Assembly: GCA_023128855.1 (NCBI GenBank)
Contig: JAGMDE010000042.1
Location: 1 to 16,262, forward strand
Source of the DNA: Thermoplasmatales archaeon
Lineage (GTDB): Archaea; Thermoplasmatota; E2; DHVEG-1
DNA length: 16,262 nucleotides
Direction of reading: 5' to 3'
The notes under the pieces are model-generated. The model was not told the origin of the DNA. It saw only the letters and a list, made by a program, of their open reading frames with translations, and ran no database searches. Shown here piece by piece: positions 5,117-13,089 of the stretch. Positions within the stretch are counted from its first letter, which is position 1, and every line of letters starts with the position of its first letter. Both the position numbers and the translations under genes were made by a program.

Positions 5117-7306
5117 ATGAAGAAGTTTATACCAATATTGATAGTAGGAGTCTTACTTATAAGTGGGCTCGGAGCTGTTGCTGCACCAAAAGAAAATGTT
5201 GAAAGCGAACGATTAAATGTTATTTTTAGCCAACCAATGGTTGTAAGTGAAGAAGATTTTGTAACTGTTACTATCGATGAAGCAAACTCTTTTCTTATGG
5301 AGCAAGGAAAACCTTTGCTTCCGAGTTATGTTCATACTTTTACTTATCCATTTGGCACTAAAATTAAGAGTGTAACTGTTACACCAACTAATATCCAAAC
5401 ACAAACTGTTTCGAAAGAGTTAATGCCAACTCCAGAAAGAGCAATTGTTGGCTCAAATGTTGTTTCAGCTCAAAAAACAGTTAGCTATGGAACTGAAGTA
5501 TATCCTTCAAAATGGTTTGATTATGATGTTAGTGGTGGACGTCACAATGGAGAGTTAAGTGTAATTGTTGATGTTGAAGTTTATCCTATTAATTATCATC
5601 CTGTCAGTAACATTATTGAATATGCAAAAGAAGTTGATATAGCAATAGAGTATGAGCCTTCAACTGAACCTCAGCCAACAAGAGCAGATTATGATCTAAT
5701 TGTAATTGGTCCAAATGAATTTAGTGATGAATTGGCACCATTGATAACACATAAAAACGGACGAGGAGTCACAGCCAAATTTGTAGGTCTCACTGAAGTA
5801 TATGGTGGAACTGGAAGAGATAATCAAGAGAAAATTAAGTATTACATTAAAGATGCGATTGAAACATGGTCAACTGGTAACGTTTTATTAGTTGGAAGTA
5901 GTTTAAAGTTTCCAACAAGAACAGTTCATATTTGGATTCAAGAAGAATATGATATATATGGGTATGTGGAGATTTTTGTAAGTGATCTTTATTATGCAGA
6001 TATATACGATGAATATGGTGCTTTCTGCAGTTGGGATTCCAATGGAAATGACGTTTTTGGAGAATACGAATGGGAGGGTAACACTGATGAAATGGACCTA
6101 CTTCCTGACGTATATCTTGGAAGATGGGCATGTACTAGCGGCAGTCAAGTAACAACAATGGTAAATAAGGTTATAACCTATGAAAATACCCCCGCATATC
6201 AACAAGCTTGGTTTAACACTCTAGTGGTAGTTGGTGGAGATACATCACCTGACTATGAATGTATTGAGGGTGAATATATTAACCAAAAAGTAATAGACAT
6301 GATGGATGGTTTTATCCCTAACAAACAATGGGTTACAAACGGTAAATTAACACAGCCGTTAATGGGTGTTACAAATATTAAAAATGCTATCAATGCAGGT
6401 TGCGGTTTCGTTGATTTCTCAGGGCATGGAAATACAAATATTTGGGCAACACATCCTGAAGAAAGTCACCAATGGGTACCGACACCTTATCCGCCAGGAT
6501 ATATTTCCAGTAACCATATTGGACAGCTAAATAATGGGGATGAATTACCAATTGTTGCTGTTGAAGCATGTTCCACTGCAAAATTCAATACTGATACAAA
6601 TACCTTCAATTGGGCATTCTTAGCTAACGCTAATGGAGGAGGTATCGGAGCCTTTGGAGCAACTGGACTTGGATGGGGTTACGTTGGAACCGGTATTGCA
6701 CAAGGATTAATCGGAAAAATGGGTTTAGACACATTCAGAGGATATGCATTAGACGATGCTGTAACCTATGGAGAAATGTGGGAAAAAGCCCTTGACAGAT
6801 TTATAACACCAAGTATGGATGAAATGGAAATAAAAACAACATGTGAATGGGAGCCTTTCGGAGATCCATCACTAGTCATTGGTGAAGAATCAAATCCACC
6901 AGCAACACCTGATGCACCTGATGGACCACCATCTGGCGGAATTAATACAGAATATACATATACTGCATCGACAACTGACCCTGATGGAGATAAAATTGAA
7001 TATATGTTTGACTGGGATGATGGGACAACAAGTGGCTGGGTTGGACCATACAATAGTGGACAAACAGGTTCTGCAAAGAAAACTTGGACTGTTCAAGGAA
7101 CGTATCTTGTCAAAGTAGTTGCAAAAGATGAACATGGGAAACTAAGCGATTGGTCAGATCCATTGGCAGTATCTATGCCAAAGAACAAAGCTTTCTTCTT
7201 CAACTCAATCCTGCTAGAGATTCTAGAAAGACTTATGGAGCGTTTTCCGTTATTAGAACAGATACTTTCATCCAGACCAATTATTAGTGAACTTCTAGGT
7301 CTCTAA
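5117..7306 (+). CDS. Secreted gingipain-like cysteine protease (peptidase C25) with PKD domain
   Basis: This 729-aa extracellular protease has five parts: signal peptide 1-22, cleaved near GAVAA; a C25 propeptide-like region about 25-185; catalytic C25 domain about 191-590; PKD-type beta domain about 595-690; and a hydrophobic tail. The catalytic pair is visible: His437 in FSGHGN and Cys485 in VEACSTAKF, 48 residues apart as in gingipains and other caspase-clan (CD) peptidases. The catalytic domain opens with YDLIVIGP and ends with GDPSLVIG, both usual for C25. The PKD domain (TDPDGDKIEYMFDWDDG) probably binds protein or polysaccharide or acts as a spacer. The last 40 residues hold ERFPLLEQIL-like sequence (709-717) ending ELLGL, with no charged cytosolic anchor. 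Specificity (Arg or Lys) cannot be told. The second C25 gene downstream is a relative. Confidence 0.92.
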   Translation: MKKFIPILIVGVLLISGLGAVAAPKENVESERLNVIFSQPMVVSEEDFVTVTIDEANSFLMEQGKPLLPSYVHTFTYPFGTKIKSVTVTPTNIQTQTVSKELMPTPERAIVGSNVVSAQKTVSYGTEVYPSKWFDYDVSGGRHNGELSVIVDVEVYPINYHPVSNIIEYAKEVDIAIEYEPSTEPQPTRADYDLIVIGPNEFSDELAPLITHKNGRGVTAKFVGLTEVYGGTGRDNQEKIKYYIKDAIETWSTGNVLLVGSSLKFPTRTVHIWIQEEYDIYGYVEIFVSDLYYADIYDEYGAFCSWDSNGNDVFGEYEWEGNTDEMDLLPDVYLGRWACTSGSQVTTMVNKVITYENTPAYQQAWFNTLVVVGGDTSPDYECIEGEYINQKVIDMMDGFIPNKQWVTNGKLTQPLMGVTNIKNAINAGCGFVDFSGHGNTNIWATHPEESHQWVPTPYPPGYISSNHIGQLNNGDELPIVAVEACSTAKFNTDTNTFNWAFLANANGGGIGAFGATGLGWGYVGTGIAQGLIGKMGLDTFRGYALDDAVTYGEMWEKALDRFITPSMDEMEIKTTCEWEPFGDPSLVIGEESNPPATPDAPDGPPSGGINTEYTYTASTTDPDGDKIEYMFDWDDGTTSGWVGPYNSGQTGSAKKTWTVQGTYLVKVVAKDEHGKLSDWSDPLAVSMPKNKAFFFNSILLEILERLMERFPLLEQILSSRPIISELLGL

Positions 7307-7317
7307 ACAAAAACCCC

Positions 7318-7334
7318 TCTTTTCTTCTTTTTTT
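7318..7334 (+). terminator. Oligo-T terminator after C25 protease 1
   Basis: TCTTTTCTTCTTTTTTT begins 12 nt after the stop codon. It is the strongest pyrimidine/T run nearby and fits archaeal intrinsic termination. Confidence 0.6.
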
Positions 7335-7463
7335 AAATTATGGTGATATTTTAGATAATTTACATTCAAGTATCGAATCTGCTTTGTTCAACATGCTGGT
7401 AATCATAATGTTAATTTTAACCGATTTTCAGGTGTTTGCTAAATTGATATCAAATATTTCGAA

Positions 7464-7534
7464 ACATTTATATCACACGGGTGACAGATATATACATGCT
7501 AGTTAAAATCTAGCTAAGTAGTTGAGAGGAGGTG
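7464..7534 (+). promoter_or_regulatory. Promoter and leader of the 78-codon gene, with dyads
   Basis: ACATTTATATC (7464-7474) is a plausible TATA box. It overlaps an imperfect inverted repeat, TATATC (7469-7474) with GATATA (7487-7492), which could be an operator. A second short inverted repeat, GCTAG (7498-7502) with CTAGC (7510-7514), falls in the leader just before the very strong GAGAGGAGGTGA ribosome-binding site (7524-7535). Confidence 0.35.
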
Positions 7535-7768
7535 AATAAAGTCGATATTAAAATTGTGGGCTTAATTTCGGATGAAGAAGAACTTGATGAAATTCAAAGC
7601 ATTGCAAAAATTTTTGTCTATGAACAAAGAATGAAATGTTTTAAATATCCTGTAAAAGACAATAGTTTAATTAGAAAAAACTATTTGAAATACTATAAAA
7701 AAACTGATGATCATCGTAAAATTAATTACAATCATCTGCCACATCTAATGGTAAGAGGCTTAGCCTGA
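7532..7768 (+). CDS. Small hypothetical protein (78 aa)
   Basis: I do not recognise this family. It is a soluble, basic, aromatic-rich protein with an acidic N-terminal helix (SDEEELDEIQSIAKIF) followed by a Lys/Tyr/His-rich C-terminal half ending HLPHLMVRGLA. There is no signal peptide. The start is uncertain: the GTG at 7532 is embedded inside the Shine-Dalgarno match, leaving almost no spacing, while the expected start position 5-10 nt downstream carries no ATG, GTG or TTG. Initiation at a rare ATT (7547) or at GTG 7556 are alternatives. A TATA box and strong ribosome-binding site argue that it is real. It stands alone between the two C25 protease genes. Confidence 0.55.
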   Translation: MNKVDIKIVGLISDEEELDEIQSIAKIFVYEQRMKCFKYPVKDNSLIRKNYLKYYKKTDDHRKINYNHLPHLMVRGLA

Positions 7769-8111
7769 TTTTAATTTACTTTAGTAGTTTTCAATTTTAA
7801 CTACCATATTTAGAAACTATACTTTTCTTGATCCCAGCAATTTCATTTAAAACTTTCAAAAATGTTAAAATCCTGATAACGATGTACAATAGTTTGGGAA
7901 TATGAATATTTATTTTCAGTTATTTGTTATTGCGTTTCTAGGTTTTATTGTTGAATTAAAGATATCCACTTAGCAGACAAAAATTCTAACGAGAGTGATG
8001 AAAAAAAGAATCCAATGAGGTATATTATACAATGTTCCCGGAACTTAATTTTATAATAATTACATTGCAAAATTTATTTAACATAGTAAATAATTATAGT
8101 TATTGATAAAC
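7769..8111. other. 343-nt intergenic region upstream of C25 protease 2
   Basis: This AT-rich non-coding stretch holds a T-rich end for the 78-codon gene near 7768-7800 and a perfect 11-nt dyad, GTTCCCGGAAC, at 8034-8044. An AT-rich TATA-like segment lies at about 8068-8085 (AATTTATTTAAC), roughly 35 nt before the ATG at 8112. No ORF or RNA gene is apparent. A GTGATGA string at 7995-8001 resembles a C box but lacks a partner D box. Confidence 0.5.
8034..8044. repeat. Perfect inverted repeat GTTCCCGGAAC, possible operator
   Basis: Five-base arms, GTTCC and GGAAC, flank a single C. This small GC-rich dyad stands out in an AT-rich intergenic region, about 30 nt upstream of the presumed TATA box of C25 protease 2. 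The position suits an activator or repressor site. I saw no second copy upstream of the other genes. Confidence 0.3.
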
Positions 8112-9560
8112 ATGAAAAAGAATAAAAAATTAAAGATAACAGCTTTAATGTTGATACTTGTACTTTTTTCAACTACTTTTTATGCAGATGCTCTCCAAAG
8201 TAAAAATAACTATCTCAAACAAGATATAGCAAATAGTAAAGATAATGTAGAAATAAACAACGTATTCTCAGAGGGAGTCTATGATCTTTTAATAATTGCT
8301 CCACAAGCGTTCTCTAGATATATCCTGCCTCTTGTTCATCATAAAAATAAGTTCGGTGTAAAAACAATACTTGTGGATGTAGAGGATGTTTACCAACAGA
8401 TGTATTGGCATGGGCGAGACAAGGCTGAAAAAATCAAATATTTTATTAAAAAAGCAATCGAAGAATGGGGAATCAAATATGTTCTCCTAGTTGGCGGTAG
8501 AAAAAATCAACGAGCAACTGAGACATGGTGGATACCGGTAAGATACAGCCACCTGGACCGGAAATATGAACATCTTGTAGAAAGAAAATTCATTAGTGAC
8601 TTATATTTTGCAGATATATACGACGAAAATGGTGATTTTTCTAGTTGGGATACCAATAATAATGGTATGTATGGAGAATGGCCGGAAGATAAAGCAGCAA
8701 AGGATGTACCCGATTTATATCCAGATGTGTACGTAGGGCGACTTCCTTGCCGTAATGCTATGGAAGTAAGAATAATGGTAAATAAGATTATCAAGTATGA
8801 AGCTGGAAGATGCTCAGATTCTTGGTTCAAAACCATGATAGTTGTTGCTGGGGACACCTATCCCGAAAAAACCGATTATTATGATGGGGAAGTATACACA
8901 CAAATGGGACTCGACATGATGCCTGGTTTCCATCCAGTCAAACTTTGGACGTCTGATGGAAGTTTAAAAAACTGGGTGGACGTCGTGAAAGCTATAAACA
9001 AGGGGTGCGGATTTATTTGGTTTTCAGGACACGGAAACCCGGCATCTTGGGCAACACATCCTCCGGACGATAGTTCAAATTGGATCCATGGTCTTAGACT
9101 ACGTAACATGCCCTTTCTTTTCAATGGAAAGAAACTGCCTGTGTGTATTACAGGTAGCGGATGTTTCAACAGCATGTTTAACGTTAGTCTAGGTCACTCA
9201 CCCCAGGTATATGGGCTACCCATCCCTCGATGTTGGAGCTGGGCTCTAACACGTAAAATTAACGGGGGGAGTATTGCAACCATTGGCGCGACAGCATTCA
9301 GTTATGAATCACCTGACATTAACACTAACCAGGGGGGAATAGAATGGCTTGACATGCATTTCTTTGGTGAATATGGACTCAATGATACAGATATACTAGG
9401 TGAGACATGGGGAAACACAATCATCTCTTTTTTACAAAATTTTTCAATCATTTGGAGCGATAATAGTTCCGATGGTTCAGCGCTGATTGCAAAGAATGTT
9501 GAAGAATGGCTTCTGATGGGAGATCCCAGTCTTAAGATTGGCGGATATCCTATTATATGA
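8112..9560 (+). CDS. Minimal secreted C25 (gingipain-like) cysteine protease homolog
   Basis: This 482-aa relative of the C25 protease at 5117-7306 is reduced to signal peptide plus catalytic domain. The ATG at 8112 is preferred over the TTG at 8103 because it begins a classic signal peptide (MKKNKKLK, then a hydrophobic core to about residue 26). The catalytic domain runs from YDLLIIAP (about 57) to MGDPSLKIGG near the C-terminus. The likely dyad is His307 (FSGHGN) and Cys351 (GSGCFNSMF), 44 residues apart; GHGN...WATHP is shared with the larger protease. There is no propeptide region, PKD domain or C-terminal tail. It is either constitutively active, activated differently, or a catalytic-domain protein with another role, as C25-like domains also occur in secretion systems. 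No Shine-Dalgarno sequence is visible. Confidence 0.88.
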   Translation: MKKNKKLKITALMLILVLFSTTFYADALQSKNNYLKQDIANSKDNVEINNVFSEGVYDLLIIAPQAFSRYILPLVHHKNKFGVKTILVDVEDVYQQMYWHGRDKAEKIKYFIKKAIEEWGIKYVLLVGGRKNQRATETWWIPVRYSHLDRKYEHLVERKFISDLYFADIYDENGDFSSWDTNNNGMYGEWPEDKAAKDVPDLYPDVYVGRLPCRNAMEVRIMVNKIIKYEAGRCSDSWFKTMIVVAGDTYPEKTDYYDGEVYTQMGLDMMPGFHPVKLWTSDGSLKNWVDVVKAINKGCGFIWFSGHGNPASWATHPPDDSSNWIHGLRLRNMPFLFNGKKLPVCITGSGCFNSMFNVSLGHSPQVYGLPIPRCWSWALTRKINGGSIATIGATAFSYESPDINTNQGGIEWLDMHFFGEYGLNDTDILGETWGNTIISFLQNFSIIWSDNSSDGSALIAKNVEEWLLMGDPSLKIGGYPII

Positions 9561-9682
9561 ACACACCTCCATCCATACAAGCAATAACGCAAAAATATTA
9601 ACAAGAAACACATGGGAGGAAGATTCAGTGGACCTGCCGAGAGGTTAACAGTTCAACAGGAGAAAATCTAGGCAAAATATTA

Positions 9683-9719
9683 CGGGTTTTTGGTGATTTT
9701 GATTCTCAGACTCTTTTTT
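9683..9719 (+). terminator. T-rich region after C25 protease 2
   Basis: Successive T-rich runs, GGGTTTTTGG, ATTTTGATT and CTCTTTTTTATT, end near the stop of the convergent gene. They could terminate transcription from the + strand. The 157-nt interval 9561-9717 otherwise contains nothing I can assign. Confidence 0.35.
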
Positions 9720-10563
9720 ATTTATAGCAACATCGACGAAACTGAATTACTGTAATAACTGCTGCTGAGCCCATTGCTATGGTGGCCCATGGAATTACAT
9801 ACATCACTTCTTCATAAACTGCATAAATTCCGTAGATCAGTAACATCATCAGATAAAGTATAACAACTAAAAATGTGTAGCTTGATCGTTTATTTCCTCC
9901 AATATAAATTTGATTTTTCTTTACTTTTAAAAGGTAGATATTATATGTTATAAAGACTACTGCAGACATTTCTATCCATACTGCATAGTTCCATATTGGA
10001 ATACCGTAATATATTCCTCCATTTGGCCAGCTCCATGCACCCATTGAGACTAGCACAGGATCATTAATTAAATCCCAGGAGATCATGATCAATCCAGTTA
10101 TAATACCCATTCCAAATATTTTTAGAAACCATTTTGGAGAGGCTTTTTCATCAGACTCACGTGTTGTTTTGATTCTGTTGAAGATTATATTTGTCATGGT
10201 GAAAGTACAATAAAGTGAGATTGACCAGGTAAGTGGTATGATATATGGGATTTTACCAAGGAACTTTGGTCCCAATAGATCACCATAATAACATCTACAT
10301 CCAAACCATTCACCCCATCCACCTGCTTCAGTATACTCGTAGAGTAGAGTAATGATGTAGGCAATTAAAAAAAAGACAATTATCTCTCTAAAACCTAATG
10401 TCTTCCACCCGTGAATTACAACAATAATTAAAAAAAGCAGGATCCAAATAATCATAAATATCGTTTCAGAGAGCGGGATATTTAGAATTTTACCGAGAAT
10501 AAAATAAATTCCTATTAAAACAAGTAAAATTGTCATTATTATGTTTGAATCCGGCTTTTGCAT
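9718..10563 (-). CDS. CruF/DUF422-type carotenoid biosynthesis membrane protein
   Basis: This 281-aa polytopic membrane protein has about eight hydrophobic segments (near 9-24, 33-52, 59-76, 105-128, 148-165, 193-212, 228-246 and 256-274). It shows the Caroten_synth (DUF422) pattern: YYGDLLGP (92-99), IPYIIPLTW (105-113), WDLINDP (163-169), and GAWSWPNGGIYYGIPIWN (175-192). Family members include CruF, which hydrates terminal isoprene double bonds of carotenoids (gamma-carotene derivatives, bisanhydrobacterioruberin). A hydratase acting on an isoprenoid chain in the membrane is therefore likely, but the substrate is open, because no phytoene synthase or desaturase is in view. GGATGATC lies just before the ATG, and the gene starts 17 nt after the radical SAM gene, so it is the last gene of a three-gene operon. 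Confidence 0.8.
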   Translation of the reverse strand: MQKPDSNIIMTILLVLIGIYFILGKILNIPLSETIFMIIWILLFLIIVVIHGWKTLGFREIIVFFLIAYIITLLYEYTEAGGWGEWFGCRCYYGDLLGPKFLGKIPYIIPLTWSISLYCTFTMTNIIFNRIKTTRESDEKASPKWFLKIFGMGIITGLIMISWDLINDPVLVSMGAWSWPNGGIYYGIPIWNYAVWIEMSAVVFITYNIYLLKVKKNQIYIGGNKRSSYTFLVVILYLMMLLIYGIYAVYEEVMYVIPWATIAMGSAAVITVIQFRRCCYK

Positions 10564-10580
10564 TAGATCATCCTTATAGT

Positions 10581-11786
10581 TTACCGCACACCTAGCTTTC
10601 TATAGAAAAGAGGAACATCACTTGCTGGACAATTATTATATATCTGAATAGCTTGTTCATAATGTATAAACCCATCATCTTTGTTTTTTGGAATACGTTT
10701 GTGATTTTGTAACATAAAGCAATGGTTACGTGGCTTATTGAACGTATCATTCATTCGCTTCCAAATGGTTTTTACATTTTCTTTTTGTGCATTGCCAAAT
10801 GAAAGCGGTGTAAAAGAACAGGGGCAGATATTACCACTTGCAGCGATGTGTATGTATTGATAACCTGCACAACATCCCATCATGTTTTTACTTTCCCGAT
10901 ATGGATACGAGAGCACCCGCGGATATCTCTTGATTCTATTCACTTTTTTCTGTATTTTTATTATTTGTTTTCTCTCTTTGTTTGTAAGAAGTAATTCATC
11001 TTGTTCAAAAAGCTTCCCCACAGGAACTGGTTCAAGGATAAGCACTTCATCAACCCCTTGTGTTCCAGTTAACCTGACGAAATCCCAAATTTCGCCCGTT
11101 TTAATTCTCTCTTTTGTAGCAACTGTAGAAACACCTACATATAAGCCAGCTTCTTTCGCGTTTTTTATGGCTTTTATTGCCAGCTTATATGCACCATCAT
11201 AATCTCTCAGTGTATCATGCATCTGTTGCTGAGAATGTTCTAAACCTATAATAACTGCAAATAAACCCGCATTTTTTAGTTCCCATGCCCTTTCTTTAGT
11301 TAATCCATAACCTGTAGTAAATAGAATAACTGAGGATCTACCATTTATTTCAGAAATTATCTCACTTAGATCTGTTCTCAAAAGGGGTTCACCACCGGTA
11401 AATGCAATAACAGATACACCTAAATCTTGAAGCATCTGTATAATGTTTAGAACAGATTCGCTAGGCATATCTTCTTCTTTTAAACTATTAATATAACAAT
11501 GCCAGCAGTTGTACACACATTTATTCGTAACAGAAAAAGAGGCATAAATCGGGATTACAACATCCTTTCCCATGGTTGAATGCAACGCTTTTATACACCT
11601 ATCAAACGCTTTACTTGGAAACGGAGGTAAATCAGAAGAAATCACAAATTTGCCATTATGTAAAGTTAACTTTTCATGTCGTGATCGGAGTAACATATAA
11701 AGCAGGAATCTTCTTGGAAACTGTTTTATGTTTTTTGTTCGCAAGATTTTCAAAGCTTGATATTGGAGTCTTATTTTTTCTAACAT
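10581..11786 (-). CDS. Radical SAM enzyme, tandem paralog 1 (401 aa)
   Basis: This enzyme uses a [4Fe-4S] cluster to cleave S-adenosylmethionine to the 5'-deoxyadenosyl radical. The cluster motif CX3CX2C is C90, C94, C97 (CVYNCWHC), and the SAM-binding GGEP is at 131-134. The C-terminal region has SPASM/Twitch-like cysteines (C305, C306, C321, C323, C356, C386), of which four positions (305, 323, 356, 386) match the neighbouring paralog and may hold an auxiliary Fe-S cluster. The N-terminal 80 residues contain the shared PPFPSKAFDR block. It is second in the operon: its ATG begins 2 nt after the paralog's stop and the CruF-like gene follows 17 nt later. No B12-binding domain is seen. The reaction and substrate are unknown. 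Confidence 0.88.
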   Translation of the reverse strand: MLEKIRLQYQALKILRTKNIKQFPRRFLLYMLLRSRHEKLTLHNGKFVISSDLPPFPSKAFDRCIKALHSTMGKDVVIPIYASFSVTNKCVYNCWHCYINSLKEEDMPSESVLNIIQMLQDLGVSVIAFTGGEPLLRTDLSEIISEINGRSSVILFTTGYGLTKERAWELKNAGLFAVIIGLEHSQQQMHDTLRDYDGAYKLAIKAIKNAKEAGLYVGVSTVATKERIKTGEIWDFVRLTGTQGVDEVLILEPVPVGKLFEQDELLLTNKERKQIIKIQKKVNRIKRYPRVLSYPYRESKNMMGCCAGYQYIHIAASGNICPCSFTPLSFGNAQKENVKTIWKRMNDTFNKPRNHCFMLQNHKRIPKNKDDGFIHYEQAIQIYNNCPASDVPLFYRKLGVR

Positions 11787-11788
11787 TA

Positions 11789-12997
11789 TTATTTGATTCC
11801 CAATTTTTTATAAAACAAAGGTATCTCACTTGGAGGACATTGTTTACAAACTTCAAGAGATTTTTTATATGATAAAGGATACTCTCCATTTCCTATTTTC
11901 CTAACGAGCTTATAGTTTTCTAACATAAAACAAAAACCCCGTGGTTTGTTAAACACATTAGTTACCTTTTGCCAGATGTCTTCAATACGTTCCTCCTGGA
12001 TGTTTCCAAAGGTCAGTGGCGTAAAATCACATGGTCGTATGTATCCATTGGCATCAATATAGGTGAGATTATATCCTGCAGTACAACCAAAGAAATCCTT
12101 ACTTTCAAAATATGGAAACACGGAGATTCTTGGATATTTTTTATATTTTCTTTGTTTGTTAATCAACTTATGATATCTAATGAGTTCTTCTCGTTCATCG
12201 TTATTTAGCACATAACTATCAGATTCAAAGAGTTTTCCGACAGGAGTTAGTTCAAACATCATGATCTCATGAACAGAAAGATTTTTTGCAAGTTCAAGTA
12301 CCGTCCAAACTTCATTATTTTGTAACATTTCCCTTGTAATAACACATGATAAACCAACATAGAGATTTGCTTTCTGAGCCATTTTTACTCCTTTCATCAC
12401 TATGTCAAAGGCTCCTTTGTACCCCCGAAGGTTATCATGAATTTCAGGTTTATAATGATCTAAACTTACCATCATCCCGAAAAGCCCTGCATCTTTCAAC
12501 TCCTTTGCCTTCTCATCAGTTAATCCATATCCTGAGGTGAACATGAAAACCATGGATCGATCATCAACGCTTCTGATAATCTCTGTGAGATCCTCTCGGA
12601 GAAGTGGTTCCCCTCCTGTAATTGAAAATATAGATGTTCCCATATTTTGAAATGATTGTATTGCATCTATTATTGTTTCAAGTGATAACTCTTTACCTTT
12701 CTTCGGAGCAGCACTGCAATGCCAACAATTATATCTGCATTTATGTGTCACTGCAATGTTGACAACTGCAGGGATTTTTACTCCATCCCTTGTTTTGAGC
12801 TCTGCTTCAAAAAATCTGTCAAATGCTTTGCTTGGAAACGGGGGAATATGGATGGAAAACACTATTTTATCCTCATATTTGACAAATTTCTCATATTTAA
12901 ACATTTTAAGGAATCTAATTAATGTTTTTTTAGGTAGTTTTTTAACCTGTTTGTTCCGTAGCATCTTTATCATTTTTGATAACATAAATAGTTTCAC
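11789..12997 (-). CDS. Radical SAM enzyme, tandem paralog 2 (402 aa)
   Basis: This is the first gene of the minus-strand operon and a colinear paralog of the gene at 10581-11786. It has the same length and the same PPFPSKAFDR block near residue 52. The cluster motif is C87, C91, C94 (CRYNCWHC), and GGEP is at 128-131. Conserved C-terminal blocks are GCTAGYN, RPCDFTPLTFGN and CFMLEN, with CPPSEIPLFYKKLG at the end. Auxiliary-cluster candidates are C305, C323, C356 and C384/C387. The paralogs share the catalytic core, so they probably do related chemistry on different substrates or positions, or work as a heterodimer. A TATA-like AT stretch lies about 30 nt upstream on the minus strand (13023-13033). 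No small precursor peptide gene was found beside it. Confidence 0.88.
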   Translation of the reverse strand: MKLFMLSKMIKMLRNKQVKKLPKKTLIRFLKMFKYEKFVKYEDKIVFSIHIPPFPSKAFDRFFEAELKTRDGVKIPAVVNIAVTHKCRYNCWHCSAAPKKGKELSLETIIDAIQSFQNMGTSIFSITGGEPLLREDLTEIIRSVDDRSMVFMFTSGYGLTDEKAKELKDAGLFGMMVSLDHYKPEIHDNLRGYKGAFDIVMKGVKMAQKANLYVGLSCVITREMLQNNEVWTVLELAKNLSVHEIMMFELTPVGKLFESDSYVLNNDEREELIRYHKLINKQRKYKKYPRISVFPYFESKDFFGCTAGYNLTYIDANGYIRPCDFTPLTFGNIQEERIEDIWQKVTNVFNKPRGFCFMLENYKLVRKIGNGEYPLSYKKSLEVCKQCPPSEIPLFYKKLGIK

Positions 12998-13089
12998 TCT
13001 ATAGCACCGAGGATTTACAATTATTTATCTAGATTGTTTATTATAAACAAATAGTTATATATATACGTTGTCAAATATGATTAAAAATC
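12998..13089. promoter_or_regulatory. Compact divergent promoter between the two radical SAM operons
   Basis: This 92-nt region must drive both operons. On the + strand AGTTATATATATACG (13052-13066) is a strong TATA box about 30 nt before ATG 13090, giving a leaderless or nearly leaderless transcript; there is no Shine-Dalgarno sequence. On the - strand the complement of 13023-13033 (AGATAAATAAT) is a TATA candidate about 30 nt from ATG 12997. With the two TATA boxes only about 20 nt apart, a single regulator could control both operons. Confidence 0.55.

Noticed and set aside
5104..5200. Upstream ATG (5104) opening a short frame overlapping the C25 protease start
   Set aside because: The frame runs about 32 codons through the signal peptide region with no family features; 5104 probably lies at or before the transcription start.
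6766..7135. Open frames on both strands within the PKD region of C25 protease 1
   Set aside because: The main frame has a clear PKD pattern continuous with the catalytic domain, so the others are shadows caused by Asp/Gly/Pro-rich codons.
7995..8060. Possible C/D box RNA starting at GTGATGA
   Set aside because: No CTGA D or D' box occurs within the next 60 nt and there is no flanking stem, so a C/D guide RNA is not supported.
9612..9671. A 19-codon ORF beginning MGGRFSG, considered as a RiPP precursor for the radical SAM enzymes
   Set aside because: It lies beyond the CruF-like gene on the opposite strand, lacks a leader/core layout and a convincing ribosome-binding site. No other precursor-like ORF was seen around 10564-10580 or 12998-13089.
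10882..11202. A + strand 106-codon ORF inside radical SAM paralog 1, with similar ones inside paralog 2
   Set aside because: These are antisense to well-defined radical SAM proteins with intact motifs and have no independent signals.
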